From the NCBI RefSeq assembly GCF_026341855.1, contig NZ_JAPENW010000001.1, positions 3,401,001 to 3,465,000 of the forward strand: DNA of 64,000 nt. Reading direction: 5' to 3'. Shown here in pieces: positions 43,372 through 52,024 of the stretch. The notes below the pieces were generated by a model that was not told the DNA's origin, ran no database searches, and saw only the letters and a list, made by a program, of their open reading frames with translations. Each line of letters starts with the position of its first letter. Position 1 is the stretch's first letter. The stretch comes from Streptomyces sp. NBC_00568. GTDB taxonomy: Bacteria > Actinomycetota > Actinomycetes > Streptomycetales > Streptomycetaceae. The translations under genes and the position numbers were made by a program.

Positions 43372-43863
43372 ATGGCTGACGCAGCGTCGATCATCGAGCA
43401 GGTCCTCACCGAGGCCGAGCTGGAGTGGGAGAGCCCCGGGGCGGGTTCGTACGTCGTGAAACTGCCCGGCACCCGCAAGCTCTCGACGACGGTCTCGCTG
43501 ATCGTCGGCCGCCATTCGCTGTCGCTGAACGCGTTCGTGATCCGCCACCCCGACGAGAACCACGAAGCCGTCCACCGCTGGCTTCTGGAGCGCAATCTCA
43601 AGCTCTACGGCGTCGCCTACGCGGTCGACCCCCTGGGGGACGTGTACCTGGTCGGCAAGCTTCCGCTGACCGCCGTCACCCCCGAGGAGGTGGACCGTCT
43701 CCTCGGCTCCGTCCTCGAAGCCGCCGACGGCTCCTTCAACACCCTCCTGGAACTCGGTTTCGCCTCGGCGATCCGCAAGGAGTACGCCTGGCGGGTGTCT
43801 CGCGGTGAGTCGACGCGCAATCTGGACGCGTTCACGCATCTGACCCAGCGTCCTGCCAACTGA
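43372..43863 (+). CDS. YbjN domain protein
   Basis: A 163-residue protein of the YbjN fold, resembling type III secretion chaperones in shape. It shows the pattern SLSLNAFVIRHPDENHEAVHRWLLERNLKLYGVAYAVD and ends LTQRPAN. In E. coli YbjN affects motility and stress; here the function is unknown. It lies 23 bases after mshA and is probably co-transcribed, as in other Streptomyces. Confidence 0.88.
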   Translation: MADAASIIEQVLTEAELEWESPGAGSYVVKLPGTRKLSTTVSLIVGRHSLSLNAFVIRHPDENHEAVHRWLLERNLKLYGVAYAVDPLGDVYLVGKLPLTAVTPEEVDRLLGSVLEAADGSFNTLLELGFASAIRKEYAWRVSRGESTRNLDAFTHLTQRPAN

Positions 43864-43983
43864 TTCTCGCCCCCCATTGTTCAGGCATTGCGCGACCCCT
43901 TCCGTGTCGGGGGTCCTCGTGGCATGCTCACCGCCGACGCAGATCTGAACGTCGTTCACATCCATGAAGAACGTGAGAGTCGC

Positions 43984-45764
43984 ATGGAAGGGCGGACGGG
44001 CATGACCACCAACAGGCACGGACACGCGGGGATCACCAGACGGGCCCTGCTCGGCAGCGCCACGGCCGTGGCGGCCGTCGCCGTGACCGGCACCGCGACA
44101 GCTCCGGCCGCCGCCTCGCCGGGGGCCACGGCGGCAGCACCACCACCCGGTCGGGGGACGGCCGCCGCGTCATCCGGGGGTGCGCCCGGCGCCCTCGCCC
44201 GGTCCGGCGAAGTCCCGGCACTCTGGCGCGAGTTCACCCGCTCCCCCTTCACCCACCCGCAGATCCCGTACGTCGGAAGGGCCGGCTCGCACCGCGGGGC
44301 CGCGCGCCTGCCCCGCCGCCCCGTCGTGACCGACATCCGTGACCACGGTCCCGTCGCCGACGACGGCACCACGGACTGCGCTCCCGCGATCAACCGTGCC
44401 ATCGCCGCTGCCGGAAGGGCCGGCGGTGGCACGGTCACCATCCCGCCCGGGACGTTCCGCATCGACGACCTGATCCGCGTCGGCCACTCGAACGTGGTCC
44501 TCCGGGGCGCCGGCAGCGGCCGTACGACCCTGTACGCGACCAAGAACCTCACCGAGCTGATCGGTGTCTACGGCTCCCGTTACGGCGGCGACAAGTCGTC
44601 CTGGTCCTGGGCCGGCGGCCTCATCTGGCTCGCCCCCACGGCCCGTTGGGACTCCCTCGTCGCGGCCGTCAGGGCCAAGGCATGGCCCTTCGAGGGCTGG
44701 ACCGGCAACACGCGCGACGCCTGGCAGACCCTCACGACGGTCGAGCCCGCACGCCGGGGCTCCTGGACGGTGACCGTCGCGGACGCCTCGAGGCTGCGCC
44801 CCGGCGCACTCGTCCTGCTCCGGCTCGCCGACGACGCCGACCACACGTTCCTCGAGCACATGTCGGGCGGCGGACCCGGCCCGAGGCGTACTACTGGGAC
44901 GACAAGACCAAACTGACCTCGTACGTCCCCTACGAGTGGCCCGTCCGCGTCGCGCGCGTGCGCGGCCGCCGGGTCACCCTCGAACGCCCCCTCCCGCTCG
45001 ACGTACGCCCCGAGTGGGACCCGCGACTGACCACGCACGCCGAGGAGCTGACCGGCTCCGGCGTGGAGGGGCTCACCCTGGAGGCCGTGGAGACACCGCA
45101 GTCCCCGCACCTCCTCGACAAGGGCTACAACGGCGTCGTCCTCCAGTGCGCCTACGACTGCTGGGTGGACGACGTCACGGTCCGCCACGTCGACAACGGC
45201 TTCGGGCTCGTCGCCGCCTCCGCCTGCACCCTGCGCCGTACCAGGGTCGCGGGACGCGGCTCGCACCACCCGTACTTCTGCCGCGAGGGCTCGCACGACA
45301 ACCTGATCGAGGACTTCACCGTCGAGGAGCGCACCGTCCCCGCGCCCGCCGGGACCCAGCTGCACGGCATCAACGTCGAGGGCCTGTCCTCGTACAACGT
45401 CTGGTCGCGCGGTGACCTCCGGATGGGCACCTTCGACTCGCACCGCGGGCTGCCGTTCGCCAACGTCCGCACCGACATCACCGTGGACAACGACGGCCGG
45501 CACGGCGGCGACGCCTCCGCCGGACCGCTCTTCGGCGCCCGCTTCACCCACTGGAACATCCGGGTCACCAACGGCCGGGCCGGCCTGATGAAGATCGACG
45601 GCCTCGCCCCCTACAGCGCCACCGTCGGCCTCAACGAGGTCACCGAGTTCGACCAGATCGACGTTCCCGACTTCACCGGGGACCTGCACTCCCGCCTGGA
45701 GCTGTACGGGACGACGGACGCCGTACGGCCGCGCAACCTGTACGAGGCCCAGCGCGACCTCTAG
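43984..45764 (+). pseudogene. Tat-secreted beta-helix (pectate-lyase-like) protein, frameshifted
   Basis: The first frame (43984 or 44002 to about 44880) encodes a twin-arginine signal (GITRRALLGSATAVAAVAVTG) and a pectate-lyase-like start (VTDIRDHGPVADDGTTDCAPAINRAIAAAG). It then runs out of frame and stops at 44916. The other frame continues perfectly from about 44881 (EAYYWDDKTKLTSYVPYEW) through the right-handed beta-helix to 45764. The break lies in the C-run at 44880-44882, where GGCCCGAG would read through if it had one more C (Gly-Pro-Glu). It is a 1-base deletion, genuine or a sequencing error. Full length would be about 593 residues. Confidence 0.85.
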
Positions 45765-45778
45765 GCCGGACCGTTCGC

Positions 45779-45930
45779 GACCGTCCCTGGGCCAGGGAGG
45801 TTCACGACCGTCCTTACGCCACCGGACAGTTCACGACCGTCCCCGCGGCACCGGACAGTTCACGACCGTCCGTACGCCACCGGCTCGCTCACGACCGTCC
45901 GTACGCCACCCGCTCGCTCACGACCGTGCG
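45779..45930. repeat. tandem copies of a ~29-bp unit with TCACGACCGTCC
   Basis: About five imperfect copies of (G)TTCACGACCGTCCxTACGCCACCGG between the beta-helix gene and the convergent AraC gene. The last copies run into the AraC 3' end, which encodes ERTVRVAYGRS-like codons there only in the shadow frame. Confidence 0.75.
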
Positions 45931-46709
45931 TACCGCCCCGGAGTCACCCCCACCAACCGCCTGAAATGACGGGTGAGATGGGACTGGTCGTAGAAGCCGG
46001 TCGTGATGGCCACCTCGCCCGGCGGCCGCCCGTCGAGCAGCAGCCGGCGGGCGCGGTCCACCCGGCGGGACATCAGGTACTGGTGCGGGGCGATGCCGAA
46101 CGCGCCGCTGAACGCGCGGACCAGGTGGGCGGGGTGGGCGTGGACGAGCCGTGCGGCCTCGTCGAGGGCGATCCCCTCGACGAGCCGTTCGTCGAGGAGT
46201 TCGCGCAGCCGGTGGGCGAGCGGCCGATCGGGGCGAGGGGGCCGCGGGGCCGGGCCGGGGCTCAGCCTGCCGCGCAGCCGCTCCGCGATCAGCGTCAGCC
46301 TGCTGTCGGCCTCCAGTTCGTCCCCGGGGTGCGCGAGCGCCGTGTGCAGCTGCCCGACCCGGCGCCGCAGCACGGGATCCACCAGATCGGGCCCGTCCAC
46401 CGCCGGACCGATGAGGTCGTCGGCCAGGCGCGAGCTGTCGAGGTAGAGGACCCGTTTGCGGAAACCGTGCTCGGTGGCCGGGGCACCGTTGTGCGGGATG
46501 TGCGGCGGCAGCAGTGACACCGTGTCGTGCGGGGTGCCGTGCTCATGCCGGTCGAGGTCGTAGCGGACGGCGCCGTCGTCGACGATCAGCAGCGTCCAGG
46601 CCTCGTGCACGTGCATCGGGTACGCGTACTCGGTGTAGTGCGCGTGGAAGACCTCGACGACGCCCGGGATGCTCGGGCGCCACGCGGTCATCTCGCGCTG
46701 GGGGGCCAT
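45918..46709 (-). CDS. AraC-family transcriptional regulator
   Basis: A 263-residue protein: N-terminal cupin sensor (HAHYTEYAYPMHVHEAWTLLIVDDGAVRYDLDRHEH) and C-terminal double helix-turn-helix (LDEAARLVHAHPAHLVRAFSGAFGIAPHQYLMSRRVDRARRLLLDG ... FYDQSHLTRHFRRLVGVTPGRYA). ATG 46709 is the family start. It is divergent from the DUF2000 gene, 49 bases apart, and is its usual regulator. Confidence 0.9.
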   Translation of the reverse strand: MAPQREMTAWRPSIPGVVEVFHAHYTEYAYPMHVHEAWTLLIVDDGAVRYDLDRHEHGTPHDTVSLLPPHIPHNGAPATEHGFRKRVLYLDSSRLADDLIGPAVDGPDLVDPVLRRRVGQLHTALAHPGDELEADSRLTLIAERLRGRLSPGPAPRPPRPDRPLAHRLRELLDERLVEGIALDEAARLVHAHPAHLVRAFSGAFGIAPHQYLMSRRVDRARRLLLDGRPPGEVAITTGFYDQSHLTRHFRRLVGVTPGRYARS

Positions 46710-46758
46710 GCAAAGAACGTACAAGACCACGACGTCCGCCGGTCGGCAGTCTCTTCGT

Positions 46759-47235
46759 ATGAGCAGCGTGAGCAGCAACAGCCCGTCCGGTGCGAGCGGC
46801 ATGAGCCCTTCGGACGACGCACCCGTCCGCTTCGACACCAAGATCACCGTCGTCCTGCGCGAGGACCTGGAGCCCTGGCAGCGGCTCAATGTGACCGCCT
46901 TCCTCGTCAGCGGCCTGGGGACGGCGGTCTCCGAGGTGATCGGGGAGCCGTACGAGGATGCCGACGGGGTCGCCTACCTCCCGATGTTCCGGCAGCCCGT
47001 GCTGGTCTTCGAGGGGTCGAAGGAGACGCTGACCGCCGCCCACGGCCGCGCGCTGTCCCGGGCGCTGCCGCGAGCGGTCTTCACGTCGGACCTGTTCACG
47101 ACGGGCAACGACCGGGACAACCGCGCGGCCGTACGGGCCGTGCCGAGCGGCGACCTCGATCTGGTGGGAATCGCGGTGTACGGGCCGCGGAACGCGGTCG
47201 ACAAGGTGGTGAAGGGGGCGCGGATGCATCCCTGA
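46759..47235 (+). CDS. DUF2000 family protein
   Basis: A 158-residue protein. After a Ser/Gly-rich head (residues 1-20) the DUF2000 domain follows (TKITVVLREDLEPWQRLNVTAFLVSGLG, PMFRQPVLVF, VFTSDLF). The fold resembles peptidyl-tRNA hydrolase 2-like proteins; the function is unknown. A divergent AraC gene beside DUF2000 is a recurrent pairing. ATG 46759 is the start. Confidence 0.85.
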   Translation: MSSVSSNSPSGASGMSPSDDAPVRFDTKITVVLREDLEPWQRLNVTAFLVSGLGTAVSEVIGEPYEDADGVAYLPMFRQPVLVFEGSKETLTAAHGRALSRALPRAVFTSDLFTTGNDRDNRAAVRAVPSGDLDLVGIAVYGPRNAVDKVVKGARMHP

Positions 47236-47413
47236 GGGGGCGCGGACGCATGGAGGGGGCCGGGGCGGCCGGGTGTCCGGGGGCGGGTGAATGGCCTGCG
47301 CCTGCCTCAGGTGCCCGAGTGCTCCGGGCGCCCCGAGTGCCCCGAGTGCCCCGGGCGGCTGGGGCGGCTGGGGTGGCGTCAGGCGGGCGTGTGCCCGGGC
47401 GGCTGGGGTGCCG

Positions 47414-48799
47414 TCAGGCCGGAGCGGCCTCCGCCTGGGGCGCCGGACCGGCCTCCACCACAGGGCTGATCCTGGTCGCGACCGGGGTGACCTGTACCGC
47501 GGAGTCCCGAGCCACCGCCCCGGAGGGCTCCCCCGTCACCGCCCCGGAGGGCTCCCGCGCCACGACCCGGGAGGGCTCCCGTCCGGACTCCCGCACGGAC
47601 TCCTCCGCCGGAAGCCGCCGCATGAGCAGCCCGTAGCCGAGCCCCGCCGCCGTACCGACCACCGCGCACAGCCCCCAGAGCCAGGCCGCGCCGAAGCGGT
47701 CGATGACGACGCCGGACATCACGGGCGCGATGAGCGCGGCCAGTGCCCAGGAGAGGGTGTACATCCCCTGGTAGCGGCCCCGGCCGTGGACGGGGGAGAG
47801 GCGGACGACGAGACCGGTCTGCGTCGGCGCGTTGACGATCTCCGCGAGGGTCCACACGCAGACGGTGAGCGTGAAGACCGCCACCGACCCGGCGAAGGCG
47901 GTGAGCCCGAACCCGTACCCGGCGAGCACCGACGAGATGACGAGGAGGCGCTTGGGGTCCCGGTGTTCGATGAAACGGCCGACCGGGATCTGGAGCGCGA
48001 CGATTATGACGCCGTTGACGGCCATGGCCATGCCGTAGTCGGCCGGGGTGAAGCCGGCCCGGCCCATGGCGACCGGCAGCCCGACGGACCCCTGCTGGAA
48101 GACGAGGGCGACGAGGAACGACAGCCCGACCACGCTCATGAACCGTCCGTCGCGCAGCACCGTCCCGAGCCCGACCGCGGGTTCCGTGTCCTTGGCGACC
48201 TGCACCGGCTTGGACTCCGGGAGCTTCGCGAAGACGACGAGCGCGCAGACGAGAGTCATACCGGCCTCGATGAGGAAGCCCGCGAGGTAGCTGAACTCGG
48301 CGATGAAACCGGCGCCCATGGAGGACACGGCGAAACCGAGGTTGACGGCCCAGTAGTTGAGGGAGAAGGCGCGGACGCGGTCCTCGGGCCGGACGATGTC
48401 GGCCATCATCGCCTGCACGGCGGGCCGGGAGGCGTTGCTGGCCATGCCGACCAGGAAGGCGACCGAGGCGATGGCCACCGGGTGGTGCATGAAGCCGAGC
48501 AGCGCGACCGAGCCGGCCGTCGACACCTGCGCGACGAGCAGCGTGGGCCGCCGGCCGAACCGGTCGGTCATCACTCCGGCGGCGAGCGAGGAGACCACAC
48601 CGCCGAGGCCGTGCAGGGACGCGACCAGACCGGCGTACGAGGCGGAGTAGCCGCGGTCGAGGGTCAGGTACAGGGCCATGAAGGTGGCCACGAAGGCCCC
48701 GAGCCGGTTGACGAGTGTGCTGGTCCACAGCCACCAGAACTCGCGGGGGAGTCCTGAGACGGTCTCCCGGACGGCACGTCTCAGGACGGCGTGTGGCAT
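47414..48799 (-). CDS. MFS transporter
   Basis: A 461-residue, 12-helix major facilitator. The signature loop 2-3 reads G-V-M-T-D-R-F-G-R-R-P-T-L-L, and the second-half equivalent is GRFIEHRDPKRLL. It is probably a drug or metabolite exporter of the DHA group. The cytoplasmic C-terminal 45 residues contain three copies of E-P-S-(G/R)-(A/V)-V, matching a DNA repeat at 47515-47575. ATG 48799 is preferred to GTG/ATG codons upstream to 48838. It is convergent with DUF2000. Confidence 0.9.
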   Translation of the reverse strand: MPHAVLRRAVRETVSGLPREFWWLWTSTLVNRLGAFVATFMALYLTLDRGYSASYAGLVASLHGLGGVVSSLAAGVMTDRFGRRPTLLVAQVSTAGSVALLGFMHHPVAIASVAFLVGMASNASRPAVQAMMADIVRPEDRVRAFSLNYWAVNLGFAVSSMGAGFIAEFSYLAGFLIEAGMTLVCALVVFAKLPESKPVQVAKDTEPAVGLGTVLRDGRFMSVVGLSFLVALVFQQGSVGLPVAMGRAGFTPADYGMAMAVNGVIIVALQIPVGRFIEHRDPKRLLVISSVLAGYGFGLTAFAGSVAVFTLTVCVWTLAEIVNAPTQTGLVVRLSPVHGRGRYQGMYTLSWALAALIAPVMSGVVIDRFGAAWLWGLCAVVGTAAGLGYGLLMRRLPAEESVRESGREPSRVVAREPSGAVTGEPSGAVARDSAVQVTPVATRISPVVEAGPAPQAEAAPA

Positions 48800-48994
48800 G
48801 GATCCCCTACGGATGTAAGCAGCTCGGGCGGTGATCACAACTTACGAGCGGGCCGCCTCGGAAGGCCACTCAATTAACAGATGCCGTCAACTGAAGGGCG
48901 GCGGAGGGGGTGCGGGGCGGCCGGTCGGGGGTTCCCGTGTCCGACTGATGGCCTAGGGCGCGAGGGGTCGCGGGGTTCGATTACGCTCGGAGCC

Positions 48995-49756
48995 ATGGCC
49001 GACGCACCGTACAAGCTGATCCTCCTCCGCCACGGCGAGAGCGAATGGAACGCGAAGAACCTGTTCACCGGTTGGGTGGACGTCAACCTCAACGAGAAGG
49101 GCGAGAAGGAGGCAGTACGCGGCGGTGAGCTGCTCAAGGACGCCGGCCTGCTGCCCGACGTGGTTCACACCTCGCTCCAGAAGCGCGCGATCCGCACCGC
49201 GCAGCTGGCGCTGGAGTCCGCGGACCGCCTCTGGATCCCGGTCCACCGCAGCTGGCGCCTGAACGAGCGTCACTACGGCGCCCTTCAGGGCAAGGACAAG
49301 GCCCAGACGCTCGCCGAGTTCGGCGAGGAGCAGTTCATGCTGTGGCGTCGCTCGTACGACACCCCGCCGCCGGCGCTCGACCGCGACTCCGAGTACTCCC
49401 AGTTCGACGACCCGCGCTACGCGGCGCTGCCGCCGGAGCTGCGTCCGCAGACGGAGTGCCTCAAGGACGTCGTCGTCCGCATGCTTCCGTACTGGTTCGA
49501 CGGCATCGTCCCGGACCTCCTCACCGGCCGTACGGTCCTGGTCGCGGCCCACGGCAACTCGCTGCGCGCCCTGGTCAAGCACCTCGACGGCATCTCCGAC
49601 GCCGACATCGCGGGCCTGAACATCCCCACCGGCATCCCCCTCTCCTACGAGCTGGACGCCGACTTCAAGCCCCTCAACCCGGGCGGCACCTACCTCGACC
49701 CGGACGCGGCCGCGGCCGCGATCGAGGCGGTCAAGAACCAGGGCAAGAAGAAGTAA
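48995..49756 (+). CDS. gpmA: phosphoglycerate mutase (2,3-BPG-dependent)
   Basis: A 253-residue glycolytic enzyme interconverting 2- and 3-phosphoglycerate. The phospho-histidine motif is L-R-H-G-E-S-E-W-N; the E-R-H-Y-G-A-L-Q-G segment and the second histidine in A-H-G-N-S-L-R are intact. ATG 48995 is the start. It ends in a hairpin with a T tract, after which the integrated element begins, so gpmA is the last core gene on the left. Confidence 0.96.
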   Translation: MADAPYKLILLRHGESEWNAKNLFTGWVDVNLNEKGEKEAVRGGELLKDAGLLPDVVHTSLQKRAIRTAQLALESADRLWIPVHRSWRLNERHYGALQGKDKAQTLAEFGEEQFMLWRRSYDTPPPALDRDSEYSQFDDPRYAALPPELRPQTECLKDVVVRMLPYWFDGIVPDLLTGRTVLVAAHGNSLRALVKHLDGISDADIAGLNIPTGIPLSYELDADFKPLNPGGTYLDPDAAAAAIEAVKNQGKKK

Positions 49757-49770
49757 CGCAACACCAGCAG

Positions 49771-49810
49771 GCCCCCGACCTGCTGTTTCCTGGCAGGGCG
49801 GGGGCTTTTT
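49771..49810 (+). terminator. gpmA terminator
   Basis: GCCCCC...GGGGGC outer stem with an inner CCTGC/GCAGG stem, followed by TTTTT (49806-49810): a classical intrinsic terminator 14 bases after the gpmA stop. Confidence 0.9.
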
Positions 49811-49856
49811 GGTGGGGCTGGGCCGTCTCTGGGCCGTCAGGTGCTTGGTCGGGCCA

Positions 49857-50036
49857 TCAGACGTGTCGGCGCCAGCGGCGGATGCGGATGTCGAGGACGA
49901 TCAGCAAGGCCGTGGGGATCGCGATCTGGGCGGGGGCGTTCGCCCAGAGGGCGAGGGTGCCGCCAGCCGTGCCGATGAGCGCCATGGGCAGGTCGCGAGG
50001 ATGGATGTCGACCGTGACGCCTGTGCGTGGGACCAT
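49857..50036 (-). CDS. 59-residue membrane protein at the element edge
   Basis: A short ORF starting MVPRTGVTVDIHPRDLPMAL with two membrane helices (about residues 15-30 and 34-48) and a basic end (RIRRWRRHV). ATG 50036 lies close behind GGAGG on the minus strand (50040-50044). The function is unknown; its position next to the integrase end suggests element cargo. The frame is open upstream to 50300, but that part is non-coding in character. Confidence 0.6.
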   Translation of the reverse strand: MVPRTGVTVDIHPRDLPMALIGTAGGTLALWANAPAQIAIPTALLIVLDIRIRRWRRHV

Positions 50037-50185
50037 GGGTCCTCCATGTGTGATCGGTTCCTGGTAAGGGTTTCCGGGCGCAGATATGGAAGCGAATGCC
50101 GCCCCAGCCCGGGCGGCATTCGCATGCTGCGGAAACTTTCCCATAGTCGTCACGTGTGAACCAAACACACAGCTAGGCGCCACCT

Positions 50186-50224
50186 TGTCCGTTTGGATGG
50201 ACAGATTGTCCACGACCGTGGACA
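50186..50224. promoter_or_regulatory. clustered TGTCC/GGACA inverted repeats
   Basis: TGTCC-N8-GGACA (50186-50203) is followed by the perfect TGTCCACG-AC-CGTGGACA (50207-50224). TTGGAAA-N11-TTTCCAA follows at 50245-50269. They sit in the 495-base gene-free stretch between the edge gene and int, the place of attP and recombination-protein sites in pSAM2-like elements. Confidence 0.55.
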
Positions 50225-50480
50225 GCCAGAGCGTTCCGAAAACCTTGGAAAACTTCCCAAACTTTCCAATCTTTTCAGGAGTCGTCTCGTGTCGCCCCAC
50301 GTGACTCCCCGCCGCCCCTGTTGCCTCGTGCTGCCTCGCTCTTCAGGGACGCCGCCACCGTTGTTGCGTGCTAGCCAGGGATCCCAGCTCCTGGCAGGGG
50401 GCAGGGATCCGGTTAGTTGCTAAGCGGCGCTGATCGGCTTTACGGTTTCGTCTTAGCAGCATTGCTTGTTCGTCTTTACT

Positions 50481-50537
50481 GGTCAGTGATTACTGGTTCG
50501 GCATTACGGGTCAGTGATTACTGGTTCGGCATTACGG
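50481..50537. repeat. two tandem copies of a 28-bp repeat overlapping the int stop
   Basis: The unit GGTCAGTGATTACTGGTTCG plus GCATTACG occurs twice head to tail (50481-50509 and 50509-50537). The second copy includes the int stop codon. These are candidate arm-type integrase or excisionase sites. Confidence 0.8.
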
Positions 50538-51788
50538 ATTTCTTATCTGGTCTGTGAGCGCATTGCTCGTCTCGTAGGTGCCCGCAATCGCCTTCCGGGT
50601 ACGCTCTTGGCTCGACGGCATGAGGTGCGCGTAGACCCGAAGCGTCAGCCCTGGATCCGAGTGGCCGCGGTACTCGGCCAGGGCCTTGATGTTCTCCCCG
50701 GCGTCCAGGAGCACCGACGCGTAGAAGTGCCGGAGCGCGTGCATGCCGTTCTCGCGGGACTCGGCGTGCGGCTGTCCACGCTCGGGGGCCGGGATTACTC
50801 CGGCGCCGGCCAGCGCCCGCTTCCACGCCTCCTCGTTGAGCGACGTGCGCCAGACATGACCCCCGCGCGGTCCGGTGAAGATCAGCCGCTTGGTCACCGG
50901 AGGACCATCCGCGACCTTCCACGGCAACGTGACCTCGACCGGCGGGAACTCCTTCATGTGCGCCCGGAGAGCGTCAGCGACCGGCCCAGGGAGCGGAACG
51001 TCCCGAAGCTTGCCGCCCTTCGGCGGGGCGAACACGGCCTTGCTACGGCTCAGCTTCAGTTGCTGGACCACATGAAGCGTGTCCGACTCGAAGTCGATCG
51101 CGTCGACGGCGACACCGAGGATTTCGCCCTGGCGGAGCCCGCAGCCACCGCCCAGATCGACCATCGCTCGGAAGCGTTCAGGCATGGCGGCGCGAACAGC
51201 GAAGACCCGTTCCGGCGTCCACGGCTTGACGCGCTTGGTGTCGACAACCGGCGGCCGGACCGAGCGAGCCGCACATGGATTGCGGGGGAGATGCCCGTCA
51301 TCCACGGCCGCGCTCAACGCAGCGCGCACGTTGGAGTAGATCGTCCGGGCGTACGAGCCCCGGACGCCGTTCTTCTGAAGCTGTCGCACCCAGTCGCGGA
51401 TGTGGGTGGGTTGGAAGGACCCGAGGGGGCGCGTACCCAGGTACGGGAAGGCATGCAGTCGAAGCTGCGACTCCATCGAGGCTTGCGTGTTCGGGTCAGC
51501 GCCCTGGGCCTCCACCCAGCGTTCGGCGTACTGCTGGAAGGTGATCCGGGCCGCGCGAGGGTCGATGTACTGCCCGCGCGCCATGTCCGCCTCGATGTGA
51601 GCGAGCCATTGGTCGGCAAGCCGCTTCTGCCGGTCCGGGAAGCTCTTGGCTTTCTCGGTGCCATCCGGGCCGATGTAGCGCGCCCGGTAGCGAAGTCCAG
51701 AGCCGTAGCGATCGCTCTTGACCTTGCGGACCTTGCCGTCCGGACCCGTCTCACTCTTGTACCAGCGGTCTTGGATGTGTCCGGCCAT
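50532..51788 (-). CDS. int: tyrosine recombinase (integrase)
   Basis: A 418-residue site-specific recombinase that integrates and, with Xis, excises the element. It has an N-terminal arm-binding segment, a core-binding SAM-like domain (ITFQQYAERWVEAQ...) and a catalytic domain with Arg in GLRQGEIL, H-x-x-R in H-A-L-R-H-F, His in R-G-H-S-D and the nucleophile Tyr in LRVYAHL. ATG 51788 overlaps the xis stop, so int and xis are coupled. All active-site residues are intact. Confidence 0.95.
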   Translation of the reverse strand: MAGHIQDRWYKSETGPDGKVRKVKSDRYGSGLRYRARYIGPDGTEKAKSFPDRQKRLADQWLAHIEADMARGQYIDPRAARITFQQYAERWVEAQGADPNTQASMESQLRLHAFPYLGTRPLGSFQPTHIRDWVRQLQKNGVRGSYARTIYSNVRAALSAAVDDGHLPRNPCAARSVRPPVVDTKRVKPWTPERVFAVRAAMPERFRAMVDLGGGCGLRQGEILGVAVDAIDFESDTLHVVQQLKLSRSKAVFAPPKGGKLRDVPLPGPVADALRAHMKEFPPVEVTLPWKVADGPPVTKRLIFTGPRGGHVWRTSLNEEAWKRALAGAGVIPAPERGQPHAESRENGMHALRHFYASVLLDAGENIKALAEYRGHSDPGLTLRVYAHLMPSSQERTRKAIAGTYETSNALTDQIRNP

Positions 51789-52024
51789 CAGGCAACGGCC
51801 CCTTCCATCAGGGACTCGACCCAGGCCCGGACGTCATTGGGGTCGTAGCGCAGGTGCCGGCCGACCCGGAAGCCGCGGGGGCCGGTGCGCTTCCGGCGCC
51901 ATTGGTAGACCGTCTCGATCGGCACGCCCAGAAGTTCGGCGACGTCCAACGGAGTGAGGTACCGCGCTGGAAGAGGGCGCGGCTCGTCGGGAACCCGCGC
52001 CACGGTAAGGCGCCGCTCAGCCAT
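51788..52024 (-). CDS. xis: excisionase-type helix-turn-helix protein
   Basis: A 78-residue MerR-like/excisionase helix-turn-helix protein (YLTPLDVAELLGVPIETVYQWRRKRTGPRGFRVGRHLRYDPNDVRAWVES). It directs the integrase to excision. ATG 52024 overlaps the repSA stop by eight bases (ATGGCTGA) and its stop overlaps the int start. Confidence 0.92.
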   Translation of the reverse strand: MAERRLTVARVPDEPRPLPARYLTPLDVAELLGVPIETVYQWRRKRTGPRGFRVGRHLRYDPNDVRAWVESLMEGAVA

